Source: Ralstonia condita (GTDB lineage: Bacteria; Pseudomonadota; Gammaproteobacteria; Burkholderiales; Burkholderiaceae). From it: a stretch of DNA of 64,000 bases. Below, one piece after another: positions 51,086 to 63,490 of the stretch (position 1 is the first letter of the stretch; every line of letters starts with the position of its first letter). A program made the translations under genes and the position numbers. The notes beneath the pieces are model-generated. The model was not told the origin of the DNA, did not search any database, and saw nothing but the letters and a program-made list of their open reading frames with translations. The stretch lies in assembly GCF_958405655.1 (NCBI RefSeq), contig NZ_CATYWO010000001.1, positions 1,054,001 through 1,118,000 on the forward strand. The letters run 5' to 3'.

Positions 51086-51229
51086 CGTTTGGGGCCCCGT
51101 GGCGGGCGGCAGGGTAAAATGCCGGCGCTTCGTGTGTGGCAAGCGCCGCATCACTCTCCGACCCCGTTTTGGTTTTCCCATGATTGCTGTCAGCCTGCGG
51201 CACGCGTGCCGGTCGTTTTCCGTTTTCGC

Positions 51230-52210
51230 ATGAGCCGCCTGTTGCTTGCCCCGATGGAAGGGGTCGCGGATTTCGTCATGCGCGATGTGCTGACTCAGGC
51301 TGGCGGATACGACGGGTGCGTCTCGGAGTTTGTTCGCGTGACAGGTTCGTTGCTTCCCGCGCGCACCTATGAGCGTGAGACGCCCGAGATCCGCAACGGC
51401 GGCTACACGGCCAGCGGCACGCCGATGGCCATCCAATTGCTCGGCAGCGATCCGGAATGGCTGGCCCGCAACGCCGCCTATGCCGCAACGTTGTCTCCGC
51501 ACGGAATCGACCTGAATTTCGGCTGTCCGGCCAAGGTGGTGAACCGGCATGGCGGCGGTGCCATGCTGCTCGCTACGCCGGAAGTGCTGCATGACATCGT
51601 GCGGGCCGTGCGCGCGGCGGTGCCTGCACACATTGCGGTGACGGCAAAGATGCGGCTCGGTGTTTCGGACACGTCTCGCGCCATTGAGTGTGCGACGGCC
51701 TTGGCGGAAGGCGGAGCCCAGGCGCTGGTAGTGCATGCCCGCACGCGCGATCATGGCTATCGCCCGCCCGCACACTGGGACTGGATCGCACGGATTGCCG
51801 ATGCCGTCGCCGTGCCGGTCACCGCCAATGGCGAAGTCTGGACGGTGACCGACTGGGAGCGCTGCCGGGCAGTCAGCGGCTGCGACGACGTGATGATCGG
51901 CCGCGGCGCGGTCTCCGATCCGTTCCTGGCGCAGCGCATTCGCGGCCAGGCCGAGCGTGAGCCGTCCCCCGCGGAGTGGCCGATCGTCCTGGGGTACCTG
52001 TCCGCCTACCTGAAAAAGCTGCACGCGCGCATCTCGGCCAAACATGAACATGGCCGCGTCAAACTGTGGCTCAGCTATCTGAAGCGGACGTGGCCGCAGG
52101 CCGCGGAACTGCACGACGCCATCCGGCGCCTGCAGGACGCGCTCGAAATCGAGCAGGTGATCCACCAGATGCTGCTTGCGCTTGGCCGCCGAGGCATGGC
52201 AAACAGTTAA
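51230..52210 (+). CDS. dusC: tRNA-dihydrouridine(16) synthase DusC
   Basis: 326-residue FMN-dependent tRNA dihydrouridine synthase. FMN-site LLLAPMEGVADFVMRD at the N-terminus, LNFGCPAKVVNRHGGGAMLL with the catalytic Cys, and VTANGEVWTVTDWE and MIGRGAVSDPFL near the end are all typical. Dus proteins reduce uridine in the D-loop of tRNA. The DusC subfamily (U16) is suggested by the SEFVRVTGSLLPARTYERETPE stretch and length. The ATG at 51230 fits the family; a longer frame starts in the phaR terminator region. Followed by rimO after 63 bases in the same direction. Confidence 0.92.
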   Translation: MSRLLLAPMEGVADFVMRDVLTQAGGYDGCVSEFVRVTGSLLPARTYERETPEIRNGGYTASGTPMAIQLLGSDPEWLARNAAYAATLSPHGIDLNFGCPAKVVNRHGGGAMLLATPEVLHDIVRAVRAAVPAHIAVTAKMRLGVSDTSRAIECATALAEGGAQALVVHARTRDHGYRPPAHWDWIARIADAVAVPVTANGEVWTVTDWERCRAVSGCDDVMIGRGAVSDPFLAQRIRGQAEREPSPAEWPIVLGYLSAYLKKLHARISAKHEHGRVKLWLSYLKRTWPQAAELHDAIRRLQDALEIEQVIHQMLLALGRRGMANS

Positions 52211-52273
52211 AATACGCAACAGCGCGGCCAACCCGTGACCCGCGCAAATCCTCTCCCACATCAGGTTGTTTCC

Positions 52274-53635
52274 ATGTCCGACGTCAGTCCCCAGAGCCCG
52301 AAGGTGGGCTTCGTTTCGCTCGGTTGCCCCAAGGCGCTCGTCGATTCCGAGCAGATCATCACCCAACTGCGTGCGGAGGGGTACGAGATTTCCGGCACGT
52401 ACGGCGGCGCAGACCTTGTCGTGGTCAACACCTGCGGCTTCATCGACGAGGCCGTGCAGGAGAGCCTGGACGCGATTGGCGAGGCGCTGGCCGAGAACGG
52501 CAAGGTGATCGTCACGGGTTGCCTGGGCGCCAAGAAAGATGCCGCTGGCCAGGACATCATCACGAGCGTGCACCCCAAGGTGCTTGCCGTGACGGGGCCC
52601 CACGCGCTGGGCGAAGTCATGGAAGCCGTGCACACGCACTTGCCCAAGCCGCATGACCCGTTTATCGACCTGGTTCCGCCGCAGGGCATCAAACTCACGC
52701 CCAAGCACTATGCGTATCTGAAGATTTCCGAAGGCTGCAACCATCGCTGCAGCTTTTGCATCATCCCGTCGATGCGCGGGGACCTCGTTTCGCGCCCCGT
52801 GGCTGAAGTGATGCTGGAAGCGGAGAACTTGCTGAAGGCGGGCGTCAAGGAGCTGCTCGTGATCTCGCAGGACACGAGCGCCTACGGCGTGGACGTCAAA
52901 TTCCGCACGGGCTTCTGGAATGGCCGCCCGCTCAAGACACGGATGACCGAACTGGTGGCGGCGCTCGGTGAGCTGGCCTCCCAGTACGGCGCCTGGGTGC
53001 GCCTGCACTACGTCTATCCGTACCCGAGCGTGGACGAAGTGATGCCGCTGATGGCCGAGGGCAAGGTGCTGCCGTACCTCGACGTGCCCCTGCAGCACGC
53101 CCACCCGGACGTGCTCAAGCGCATGAAGCGCCCGGCCAACGCCGAAAAGACGCTGGACCGCATCCGCGCCTGGCGCGAGGTGTGCCCGGAGCTGACCATT
53201 CGCAGCACCTTCATCGCGGGCTTTCCGGGCGAAACGGAAGAAGAGTTCCAAACGCTGCTCGACTTCATCGCCGAAGCCGAACTGGACCGCGTCGGCTGCT
53301 TCGCGTATTCGCCCGTGGAAGGTGCCACGGCCAACGAGCTGCCCGGTGCGCTGGCCGACGAGGTGCGCGAGGAGCGCCGTGCGCGCTTCATGGAGGTGGC
53401 CGAGCGTGTATCCGCGCGCCGCTTGCAGCGCAAGGTCGGCAAGACGCTGCGGGTGCTGGTGGACGAGGTGAACCAGGACGGCGGCATCGGCCGTTCGTCG
53501 GCGGATGCGCCGGAAATTGATGGTCTGGTCTACATCGCGCCGCCGGCCAAGCCCTACAAGCGCTACAAGGCAGGCGATTTCGTGTCGGTCAAGATCACGG
53601 GCGCCGATGGCCACGACTTGTGGGGTGAGGTCTGA
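52274..53635 (+). CDS. rimO: Ribosomal protein S12 methylthiotransferase RimO
   Basis: 453-residue radical-SAM enzyme adding a methylthio group to Asp of ribosomal protein S12. N-terminal UPF0004 domain with three cysteines (SLGCPKALVDSEQ, NTCGFIDEA, TGCLGA), radical-SAM motif GCNHRCSFC in the central domain, and a C-terminal TRAM domain (RVLVDEVNQDGG...GRSSADAPEIDG) that recognises S12. Length matches E. coli RimO (441). The ATG at 52274 begins MSDVSPQSPKVGF. No terminator is evident after its stop at 53635. Confidence 0.96.
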   Translation: MSDVSPQSPKVGFVSLGCPKALVDSEQIITQLRAEGYEISGTYGGADLVVVNTCGFIDEAVQESLDAIGEALAENGKVIVTGCLGAKKDAAGQDIITSVHPKVLAVTGPHALGEVMEAVHTHLPKPHDPFIDLVPPQGIKLTPKHYAYLKISEGCNHRCSFCIIPSMRGDLVSRPVAEVMLEAENLLKAGVKELLVISQDTSAYGVDVKFRTGFWNGRPLKTRMTELVAALGELASQYGAWVRLHYVYPYPSVDEVMPLMAEGKVLPYLDVPLQHAHPDVLKRMKRPANAEKTLDRIRAWREVCPELTIRSTFIAGFPGETEEEFQTLLDFIAEAELDRVGCFAYSPVEGATANELPGALADEVREERRARFMEVAERVSARRLQRKVGKTLRVLVDEVNQDGGIGRSSADAPEIDGLVYIAPPAKPYKRYKAGDFVSVKITGADGHDLWGEV

Positions 53636-53687
53636 GGCAGCGTTTGCTTAAGTAGTCCTACCTAAAATTTGCGAACGGTCGTGCGTT

Positions 53688-53693
53688 TATACT
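53688..53693 (+). promoter_or_regulatory. Possible -10 box of bktB
   Basis: TATACT, 5 of 6 bases of the -10 consensus, 37 bases before the bktB start; no good -35 at the expected distance. Confidence 0.35.
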
Positions 53694-53729
53694 GGCCGCC
53701 ATCCAACTTTGATGGCATAGGAGACAGCA

Positions 53730-54914
53730 ATGGCACGTGAAGTGGTGGTGGTGAGCGGCGTTCGTACCGCAATCGGGACGTTTGGCGGCAGCCTGAAGGA
53801 CGTGGCGCCGTGCGAACTGGGCGCGCTGGTGGTGCGTGAGGCGCTGGCCCGCGCCGGCGTGAAGGGTGAGGAGGTTGGCCATGTGGTGTTCGGCCATGTC
53901 ATCAACACCGAACCGCGCGACATGTATCTCTCGCGGGTGGCGGCCGTCAACGGCGGCGTGTCCGCCGAAACCCCGGCATTCAACGTCAACCGCCTGTGCG
54001 GATCGGGCCTGCAGGCCGTGGTGAGCGCCGCACAGACGATCCTGCTGGGTGACGCCAACATCGCCATCGCCGGTGGCGCCGAAAGCATGAGCCGCGCGCC
54101 GTACCTGGCCCCGGCCGCCCGTTGGGGCTCCCGCATGGGCGACGCCAAGATGGTCGACATGATGCTCGGCGCGCTGCACGACCCGTTCCATACGATCCAT
54201 ATGGGTGTGACGGCAGAAAACGTCGCCCGCGAATTTGGCATCAGCCGTGAGCAGCAGGACCAGACGGCCCTGGAATCGCACCAGCGTGCCTCGCGCGCGA
54301 TCCGTGCCGGCTACTTCAAGGACCAGATCGTTCCGGTCACGATCAAGTCGCGCAAGGGCGACATCCAGTTCGATACCGACGAGCACGTCCGTCATGACGC
54401 GACCATCGATGACATGACCAAGCTCAAGCCGGTCTTCGCGAAGGAGAACGGTACGGTCACAGCCGGCAACGCGTCGGGCCTGAACGATGCGGGTGCGGCG
54501 CTCGTGCTGATGGAGCGCTCGGAGGCGGAAAAGCGCGGTCTCAAGCCGCTGGCGCGCCTGGTGTCGTATGGGCATGCGGGTGTGGATCCGAAGATCATGG
54601 GCATCGGCCCCGTGCCCGCCACGCGCAATGCGCTGGAGCGCGCCGGCCTGTCGGTCAAGGATCTCGATGTGATTGAGGCCAACGAAGCTTTCGCCGCCCA
54701 GGCCTGCGCGGTGACGAAGGAACTCGGCCTCGACCCGGCCAAGGTCAACCCGAACGGCTCGGGTATTTCGCTGGGCCACCCCATTGGCGCAACGGGTGCC
54801 CTGATTACAGTCAAGGCGCTGCATGAGTTGCAGCGCATTGGCGGTCGCTACGCGCTGGTGACCATGTGCATTGGCGGAGGACAAGGGATTGCCGCGGTGT
54901 TTGAACGCATCTGA
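53730..54914 (+). CDS. bktB: Beta-ketothiolase BktB
   Basis: 394-residue thiolase highly like R. eutropha BktB: the start REVVVVSGVRTAIGTFGGSL, RLCGSGLQAVVSAAQTILLG with acyl-acceptor Cys90, NEAFAAQACAVTK, and GHPIGATGALITVKALHEL with CIGGGQGIA carry the full active site. BktB accepts longer substrates than PhaA, condensing acetyl-CoA with propionyl-CoA for 3-hydroxyvalerate monomers. It lies 94 bases after rimO, away from the phaCAB operon but in the same chromosomal area. The ATG follows ATAGGAGACAGC. No regulatory site shared with pha was found. Confidence 0.95.
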   Translation: MAREVVVVSGVRTAIGTFGGSLKDVAPCELGALVVREALARAGVKGEEVGHVVFGHVINTEPRDMYLSRVAAVNGGVSAETPAFNVNRLCGSGLQAVVSAAQTILLGDANIAIAGGAESMSRAPYLAPAARWGSRMGDAKMVDMMLGALHDPFHTIHMGVTAENVAREFGISREQQDQTALESHQRASRAIRAGYFKDQIVPVTIKSRKGDIQFDTDEHVRHDATIDDMTKLKPVFAKENGTVTAGNASGLNDAGAALVLMERSEAEKRGLKPLARLVSYGHAGVDPKIMGIGPVPATRNALERAGLSVKDLDVIEANEAFAAQACAVTKELGLDPAKVNPNGSGISLGHPIGATGALITVKALHELQRIGGRYALVTMCIGGGQGIAAVFERI

Positions 54915-54939
54915 GCACATCGTTTCGATTCAACGCCCA

Positions 54940-55638
54940 ATGGGGCCGGCAGGAGCGCTGATCGCGTTACTGCTGGTCCTGGGCGCAGCGTCGGCGTCTG
55001 CCCGGACGCCGACGCCCGACAACGGCTACGACGTTTCGACCGGCGGCGCCACCGTGCAGCCGGGCGACCTGGGCCTGAACCGCGCCATCGCCGATGGCGA
55101 CAAGCGGCGCGCCGCCCAGGCGGCCAAGTCCACCAACGGACTGTCTGTCCAGACCGGGCAGCCCCCCGTGCTGCAGCCGCAGCCCGACTATGCAAAATTC
55201 CCGGTCTACACCGGGGTGATCGGCGACATGTCGATCCGCATGCGCCTGGGCCGCAAGCCCGGCGAAATCGACAGCGTCCATGGCGAATACGTCGCCGGCA
55301 ACAGCCCGGGCGTGCGACTCGTGACCGGTGAATACGAGAACGGCGGCTTCCTCATGGAGGAGTCGGAAGACGGCACGCGCGTCAGCGGCACATGGGAGGG
55401 CGCCATCGACGCGCGCGGCAATGTGCGCGGAACATGGACGGACGTTGCGCACGATGGCCGTACGCTGCCCTTCGTGCTGAGGCCTGTCGCCGTGGTCGTC
55501 ATTCCACCATACGATGACGCAGCCAACAGCAATGCTGCCGCGCCAGCGACACCAACCATGCCGGCTGCCCCCGGGCAGATGGCTCCCGCGCCAGTGCTGA
55601 CGCCGGTCAATCCCGCACAATCAGGCGCCCGCTGGTAA
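54940..55638 (+). CDS. Secreted protein of unknown function
   Basis: 232 residues. The N-terminus (GPAGALIALLLVLGAASASAR) is a signal peptide with cleavage after ASA. The mature protein has a mixed, beta-rich middle (FPVYTGVIGDMSIRMRLGRK; GVRLVTGEYENGGFLMEESEDGTRVSGTWEG) and a Pro/Ala-rich, probably disordered tail. The regular pattern of short strands ending with polar turns suggests a small beta-fold that could bind a ligand. I do not recognise a family. It starts 25 bases after bktB and may share its transcript; metC follows 53 bases later. Confidence 0.65.
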   Translation: MGPAGALIALLLVLGAASASARTPTPDNGYDVSTGGATVQPGDLGLNRAIADGDKRRAAQAAKSTNGLSVQTGQPPVLQPQPDYAKFPVYTGVIGDMSIRMRLGRKPGEIDSVHGEYVAGNSPGVRLVTGEYENGGFLMEESEDGTRVSGTWEGAIDARGNVRGTWTDVAHDGRTLPFVLRPVAVVVIPPYDDAANSNAAAPATPTMPAAPGQMAPAPVLTPVNPAQSGARW

Positions 55639-55691
55639 GCTGCCGGGTCAATGGCTGACCGCCGCCCCTACGCTACGTACGAGGAACTTCC

Positions 55692-56918
55692 GTGACCGAC
55701 GATAACAAGCTCCCGCCAAAGTTTCCCGCCGCCTTTCCTTCCACCGTAGCCGTGCATCCGAACTTGGATGTTCCGCCCGGCTTTGCGGCGTTCTCGCATG
55801 CCACGCACCGCGCATCGACCGTGGTCTTCAAGAACCTGGCTGACATGCGGGCCTTCGGCAGCGGCAGCGTGGTGCATTGGCGCTATGGCTTGCACGCCAC
55901 ACCGACGTCGGATGCGCTGTGCCAGGCGCTGGCGCAGATTGAAGGCGGCTCGCACGCGTTGCTGCTGCCTTCGGGGCTGGCCGCAATCTCGCTGGTGTAC
56001 TTCGCGCTGATCCAATCCGGCGACGATGTGCTGGTGCCTGATAACGCCTACGGACCGAACCGCGACCACGCGGAATGGATGGCGCGCCAGTTCGGTATCA
56101 CCGTGCGCTATTACGATCCGATGATCGGCGCCGGGATTGCCGACCTCATCCGGCATAACACCAAGCTGGTGTGGCTGGAAGCGCCCGGCTCGGTGACGAT
56201 GGAAGTGCCGGACTGCACTGCCATCGCCGAAGCGGCCCGTGCCGCAGGCGCCCTCACCGCCATCGATAACACCTGGAGCGGCGGCGTGTATTACCAGCCG
56301 TTCGCCCACGGAATCGATATCTCCGTCCAGGCGCTGACCAAGTACCAGTCCGGCGGCAGCGACGTGCTGATGGGCGCGGCGATCACCAATGACGAGACAG
56401 TGCACCACAAGCTGCTGGCCACGCGCATGCGCATGGGGTGGGGCGTGTCGGCGGATGATTGCTATTTCGTGCTGCGCGGTCTGCCGAGCTTGCCGACGCG
56501 GCTGGCGGCGCACGACGCCCATGCGCGTGAAGTTGCGGAATGGCTGGCCGACCGGCCGGAGATCGTACGCGTGCTGCATCCGGCCCTGCCGGATTGTCCT
56601 GGCCACGCGTTCTGGAAGCGCGACTTTACCGGCGCGAGCGGCCTGTTCTCGATCGTGCTGCACGAGCGTTACTCGCAGGCCGAGGTCGATGCCTTCATCG
56701 AAGGGCTGCGCTACTTCGCAATCGGCTTTTCGTGGGGTGGGGCGCACAGCCTTGCGCTGCCGTACAACATTTCGTCAATGCGTACGGCGACCGCGTGGCC
56801 GCCGGCGGGCTGGGAAAACGCAGGCGGTTTCGTGCGGCTGTACATCGGACTGGAAGACCCGCGTGACCTGATCGCCGATCTGAAACACGCGATGGAAACG
56901 TACCTGCGGGCGGAATAA
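55692..56918 (+). CDS. metC: Cystathionine beta-lyase
   Basis: 408-residue PLP-dependent Cys/Met-metabolism lyase converting cystathionine to homocysteine, pyruvate and ammonia. PLP features: SGLAAISLVYFAL, DNAYGPNRDHAEWM, AIDNTWSGGVYYQP (Asp binding the pyridine N) and ALTKYQSGGSDVLMG with the Schiff-base Lys. The C-terminal SWGGAHSLALP and RLYIGLEDPRDLI carry the substrate Arg region. The start is a GTG at 55692 preceded by GAGGAAC. It converges on serB with 28 bases between stops. Confidence 0.9.
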   Translation: MTDDNKLPPKFPAAFPSTVAVHPNLDVPPGFAAFSHATHRASTVVFKNLADMRAFGSGSVVHWRYGLHATPTSDALCQALAQIEGGSHALLLPSGLAAISLVYFALIQSGDDVLVPDNAYGPNRDHAEWMARQFGITVRYYDPMIGAGIADLIRHNTKLVWLEAPGSVTMEVPDCTAIAEAARAAGALTAIDNTWSGGVYYQPFAHGIDISVQALTKYQSGGSDVLMGAAITNDETVHHKLLATRMRMGWGVSADDCYFVLRGLPSLPTRLAAHDAHAREVAEWLADRPEIVRVLHPALPDCPGHAFWKRDFTGASGLFSIVLHERYSQAEVDAFIEGLRYFAIGFSWGGAHSLALPYNISSMRTATAWPPAGWENAGGFVRLYIGLEDPRDLIADLKHAMETYLRAE

Positions 56919-56946
56919 CGCTCCCGCCCGCCGTTTCCGCTGCGGC

Positions 56947-57804
56947 TTACTGCAGCGGGAACAGATTCAGCAGACCGTCCAGGCCGACGACGTTGAACGC
57001 CACGTCCGCTTGCGCCTGGACGATGGGCTTGGCGCGGAACGCCACCGACAGGCCCGCTACCCCCATCATCTTCAAGTCGTTCGAGCCGTCGCCCATGGCA
57101 ATGGCCTCCTGCGGCGTCACGCCCAGGTCGTTGCAGAACGCTTTGAGCGTCTGCGCTTTGACATCGGCATTGACGATATCGCCGAGCACGCGACCTGTCA
57201 GCTTGCCGTCGACAATCTCAAGGGTGTTGGCGCGCGTGCGATCCAGGCCCAGGCGCTCCTGCAGGCGCGAGGTGAAGAACTCGAAGCCGCCTGACACGAG
57301 CAGGGTGCGGATACCCATGGCTTGCACGGCCTTGAGCATGTTCTCGGCCCCGGGGGACAGGCGTAGCCGCTCGTTGTAGACGCGTTCGAGCACGCTCGCG
57401 TCCAGGCCTTTCAGCAGTTCGACGCGGCGCGTCAGGCTTTCGTTGAAATCCTTGATCTCGCCACGCATCGAGGCCTCGGTGATGGCGGCCACTTGGGGCT
57501 TGAGCCCGCAGAAGTCGGCGATCTCGTCGATGCATTCGATGGTGATGAGCGTGGAGTCCATGTCCATCGCCAGCACACGGAAATCCCCGAAGGTCCATTC
57601 GTCGGGAATCCAGGCGTAGTCCAGCTTCAGGTTGGCACAGATGGCATCCAGCTGGACGCGCAGCTCGCTGGGCAGCTCATGCACCCATTCAATCGTGGCG
57701 ACGTTGGGCGCACGCATCTCGTAGGCGGCGCTGCCGAACAGGCTACGGACGGATTCGATGTCGCCAGTGGATAGTGGCGACAGGCTTTGCAGGACGACAG
57801 GCAT
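56947..57804 (-). CDS. serB: Phosphoserine phosphatase
   Basis: 285-residue HAD phosphatase for the last step of serine synthesis. Catalytic DMDSTLI (first Asp is the nucleophile, second the acid), ECIDEIAD, VSGGFEFFTSRL (motif II Ser), DGKLTGRV and AMGDGSNDLKMMG (motif IV acidic pair). The N-terminal 75 residues form the extra alpha/beta domain typical of proteobacterial SerB. Start at 57804 gives MPVVLQSL. It follows argE on the minus strand with a 100-base gap, in an mfd-argE-serB run. Confidence 0.95.
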   Translation of the reverse strand: MPVVLQSLSPLSTGDIESVRSLFGSAAYEMRAPNVATIEWVHELPSELRVQLDAICANLKLDYAWIPDEWTFGDFRVLAMDMDSTLITIECIDEIADFCGLKPQVAAITEASMRGEIKDFNESLTRRVELLKGLDASVLERVYNERLRLSPGAENMLKAVQAMGIRTLLVSGGFEFFTSRLQERLGLDRTRANTLEIVDGKLTGRVLGDIVNADVKAQTLKAFCNDLGVTPQEAIAMGDGSNDLKMMGVAGLSVAFRAKPIVQAQADVAFNVVGLDGLLNLFPLQ

Positions 57805-57904
57805 GGAAGAGAGAGGAAAAGATGCGCCGTGGAGCCCGCTATTGTAACGAACGGGCCGGTCGCAACGCGCCCCGACGACAGGCGAGGCCTGTACGGGCTA
57901 AGGC

Positions 57905-59092
57905 TCAGGCAGTTGCGGTATCGATCATCAGGCTCCGTGCGACCTTGGAGAGGAACCGGTCACAGGCATCGAGCTGGGACAGATCGACGTACTCGTTGGC
58001 CTTATGAGCCAGTTCGATGTTGCCAGGACCGCACAGCACCGCGGGAATGCCGGCGCGCTGGAACAGGCCCGCTTCCGTGCCGTAGGCCACCTTGCGCTTG
58101 TCATGGTCCTCGGTCAGCGCGCGCACGAGTTGCGTGATGGCGGCCTGCTCGGACGCGTCGAGCGACGGCGCGGCCGCAATTTCATCAAGCTCAATGCGGG
58201 CGTCGGGGTGCTCTCGCTGCATGGCCGGCTCGATGGTCTCGCGAACAAAGCGCTCCACGCGTGCGCGGATGGCCGGTGCATCCACGCCAGGCAGGTTGCG
58301 GAATTCGAATACCAGCTCACACAGCGCCGGAATGGTGTTGAGCGCAATCCCGCCCTGGATCAGGCCGGTGGATGCGGTCGTGAACGGCACGTCGAATGCC
58401 TCATCGAACGGGCCTTTCGCGCGAAATTCATCGGCCAGGTCACGAACGAAGCAGATGATGCGCGCGGCGTATTCGATGGCGTTGACGCCCTGCGGCGTGA
58501 GCGACGAATGCGCGGCGCGGCCGTGCACGCGGCAGCGGTAGGCGTTGATGCCCTTGTGCGCGACGATCGGGCGCATGGAGGTGGGCTCGCCGACGATGCA
58601 GCCGGCGGGCTTGATGCCGCGCGCGATCAGGTCTTCGATCATGCGCGGGGCGCCCACGCAGCCGACTTCCTCGTCATATGACAGCGCGAGGTGCACAGGC
58701 TCGCGCAGTCGGGCCTGCAGCAGCGACGGCACCAGCGCCAGCGACGCGGCAATGAACCCCTTCATGTCGCACGTGCCGCGTCCGTAGAGCTTGCCGTCGC
58801 GCACTTCCGGCGCAAACGGGTTGCTGTCCCATTTCTGGCCGTCCACCGGAACCACATCGGTATGGCCCGACAGCACGATGCCACCCTGTACGCTGCCGTC
58901 CGCTGCCGGAATCGTGGCGAACAGATTGGCCTTGTTGCCATCGTCGTTGTGCGAGAGGTGCGATTCGACGCCAGCCCCGCGCAGGTAATCGCGCACGGTT
59001 TCGATGAGCGCGAGGTTGGAGCCGCGGCTGGTGGTGTCGAAGCTGACCAGCTTGCGTGTCCAGTCGAGCGTGGTGAGGGCGGTGCTCATCAT
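57905..59092 (-). CDS. argE: Acetylornithine deacetylase
   Basis: 395-residue M20-family zinc amidohydrolase releasing ornithine from N-acetylornithine. Metal-site motifs: VLSGHTDVVPVDGQKW (His, Asp), GRGTCDMKG (bridging Asp), YDEEVGCVGA (catalytic Glu pair) and, near the end, CGPGNIELAHKANEYV (His). Length (about 385) is normal. Two adjacent ATGs (59092, 59089) follow AAGGAT; the first is used here. It follows mfd by 35 bases and precedes serB, so these three genes are probably co-transcribed. Confidence 0.95.
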   Translation of the reverse strand: MMSTALTTLDWTRKLVSFDTTSRGSNLALIETVRDYLRGAGVESHLSHNDDGNKANLFATIPAADGSVQGGIVLSGHTDVVPVDGQKWDSNPFAPEVRDGKLYGRGTCDMKGFIAASLALVPSLLQARLREPVHLALSYDEEVGCVGAPRMIEDLIARGIKPAGCIVGEPTSMRPIVAHKGINAYRCRVHGRAAHSSLTPQGVNAIEYAARIICFVRDLADEFRAKGPFDEAFDVPFTTASTGLIQGGIALNTIPALCELVFEFRNLPGVDAPAIRARVERFVRETIEPAMQREHPDARIELDEIAAAPSLDASEQAAITQLVRALTEDHDKRKVAYGTEAGLFQRAGIPAVLCGPGNIELAHKANEYVDLSQLDACDRFLSKVARSLMIDTATA

Positions 59093-59127
59093 AGGTATCC
59101 TTGTCTTGAACCGTCGATGCTCTCGGA

Positions 59128-62559
<3,432 letters not shown>

Positions 62560-62636
62560 GGGGTGTCAGGTTCTGGGGGGCACGACTGCAAGACAAAGCA
62601 CGACACCCCGCCGGCATGTGCAGGCGGGGTGTCGTG
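62560..62636 (-). promoter_or_regulatory. Alternating stem elements at the mfd start
   Basis: In the minus-strand mRNA: GACACCCC, a loop, GGGGTGTC, then, after a spacer, GACACCCC directly before the mfd AUG. The first two form a perfect 14-bp hairpin (arms 62599-62612 and 62623-62636); the middle arm could instead pair with the last element and cover the start codon. It resembles a two-state leader, but the 14-bp hairpin is much stronger. Confidence 0.55.
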
Positions 62637-62731
62637 ACGTAGACCGCTATTATAAAATCCGCGCCAGCTGCGTGCTTGCGAGGGCCAAAAACCACGCAAA
62701 TGCTGCGCCCACGTTCACATTCCCGCCTGTC

Positions 62732-63490
62732 ATGTCGATTTCCTTCCCCGGCCGACGCCGTTTTGCGCTGATTCCCTCGGCCGGCACTGGCTCGCGCGCC
62801 GGTGGCGATCTGCCGAAGCAATATCAGGTGATCGCCGGGCGGCCGATGCTGTGGCACACCGCGCAGGCCTTCCTGGCCAGCCCCGAAATCGACACCGTGC
62901 TTGTGGTGACGACGCCCGGCGCACAGCCGCTCGTGCAGCGCTTCCCCGACGGTGGTTTCGATGCGCCCAAGCTGGTCGAAGTCGATTGCGGAGGCGACTC
63001 GCGCCACGCGTCCGTCGCCCATGGTTTGGCGGCGTTGCGTGGCCTGGGTGCACACGATGACGACTGGGTGCTCGTACATGATGCGGCGCGCCCCGGCTTG
63101 ACGCCCGCACTGATCGCCCGTTTGGTCGCCGCCGTGGAGGCCGAAGGCACGCAAGCTGCGGGGGGCATCCTTGCGCTGCCCGTGGCAGACACGCTCAAAC
63201 GCGCAGATGCGGCAGAGCATATCGACGCGACCGTGCCGCGCGACGGCCTGTGGCAAGCGCAGACGCCGCAGATGTTTCCGCTCGGGCTGCTGGAGCGCGC
63301 CTTGCGGGAAGCGCTGTTGCAGCATCGCATCGTCACCGACGAAGCCAGCGCCATCGAAGCCGCCGGTCACCCGCCGCTGCTTGTGCCGGGTGCGCTGCGC
63401 AACTTCAAGGTGACGTATCCCGACGATTTCGCGCTTGCCGAGGCCATCCTCGCGCAGGGCGCACAACCCAACGAGGCATCGCAAGCATGA
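62732..63490 (+). CDS. ispD: 2-C-methyl-D-erythritol 4-phosphate cytidylyltransferase
   Basis: 252-residue enzyme of the non-mevalonate isoprenoid pathway: MEP + CTP to CDP-ME. The CTP-site P loop ALIPSAGTGSRAGGDLPKQY (with the Arg and Lys of the family GxGxR...PKQY), GGDSRHASVAHGL, VHDAARPG and QTPQMF are in place. The ATG at 62732 fits the family; upstream frames cross the mfd/ispD control region. Its stop overlaps ispF by 4 bases (ATGA). It is divergent from mfd, with 172 bases between start codons. Confidence 0.95.
   Translation: MSISFPGRRRFALIPSAGTGSRAGGDLPKQYQVIAGRPMLWHTAQAFLASPEIDTVLVVTTPGAQPLVQRFPDGGFDAPKLVEVDCGGDSRHASVAHGLAALRGLGAHDDDWVLVHDAARPGLTPALIARLVAAVEAEGTQAAGGILALPVADTLKRADAAEHIDATVPRDGLWQAQTPQMFPLGLLERALREALLQHRIVTDEASAIEAAGHPPLLVPGALRNFKVTYPDDFALAEAILAQGAQPNEASQA

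Noticed and set aside
51008..53614. Long frame antisense to dusC and rimO
   Set aside because: Overlaps two well-supported genes and their terminators; composition is not protein-like.
56930..56965. Stem CCGCTGC/GCAGCGG between metC and serB as terminator
   Set aside because: It overlaps the serB stop codon, has an unfavourable loop and no T run on either strand.
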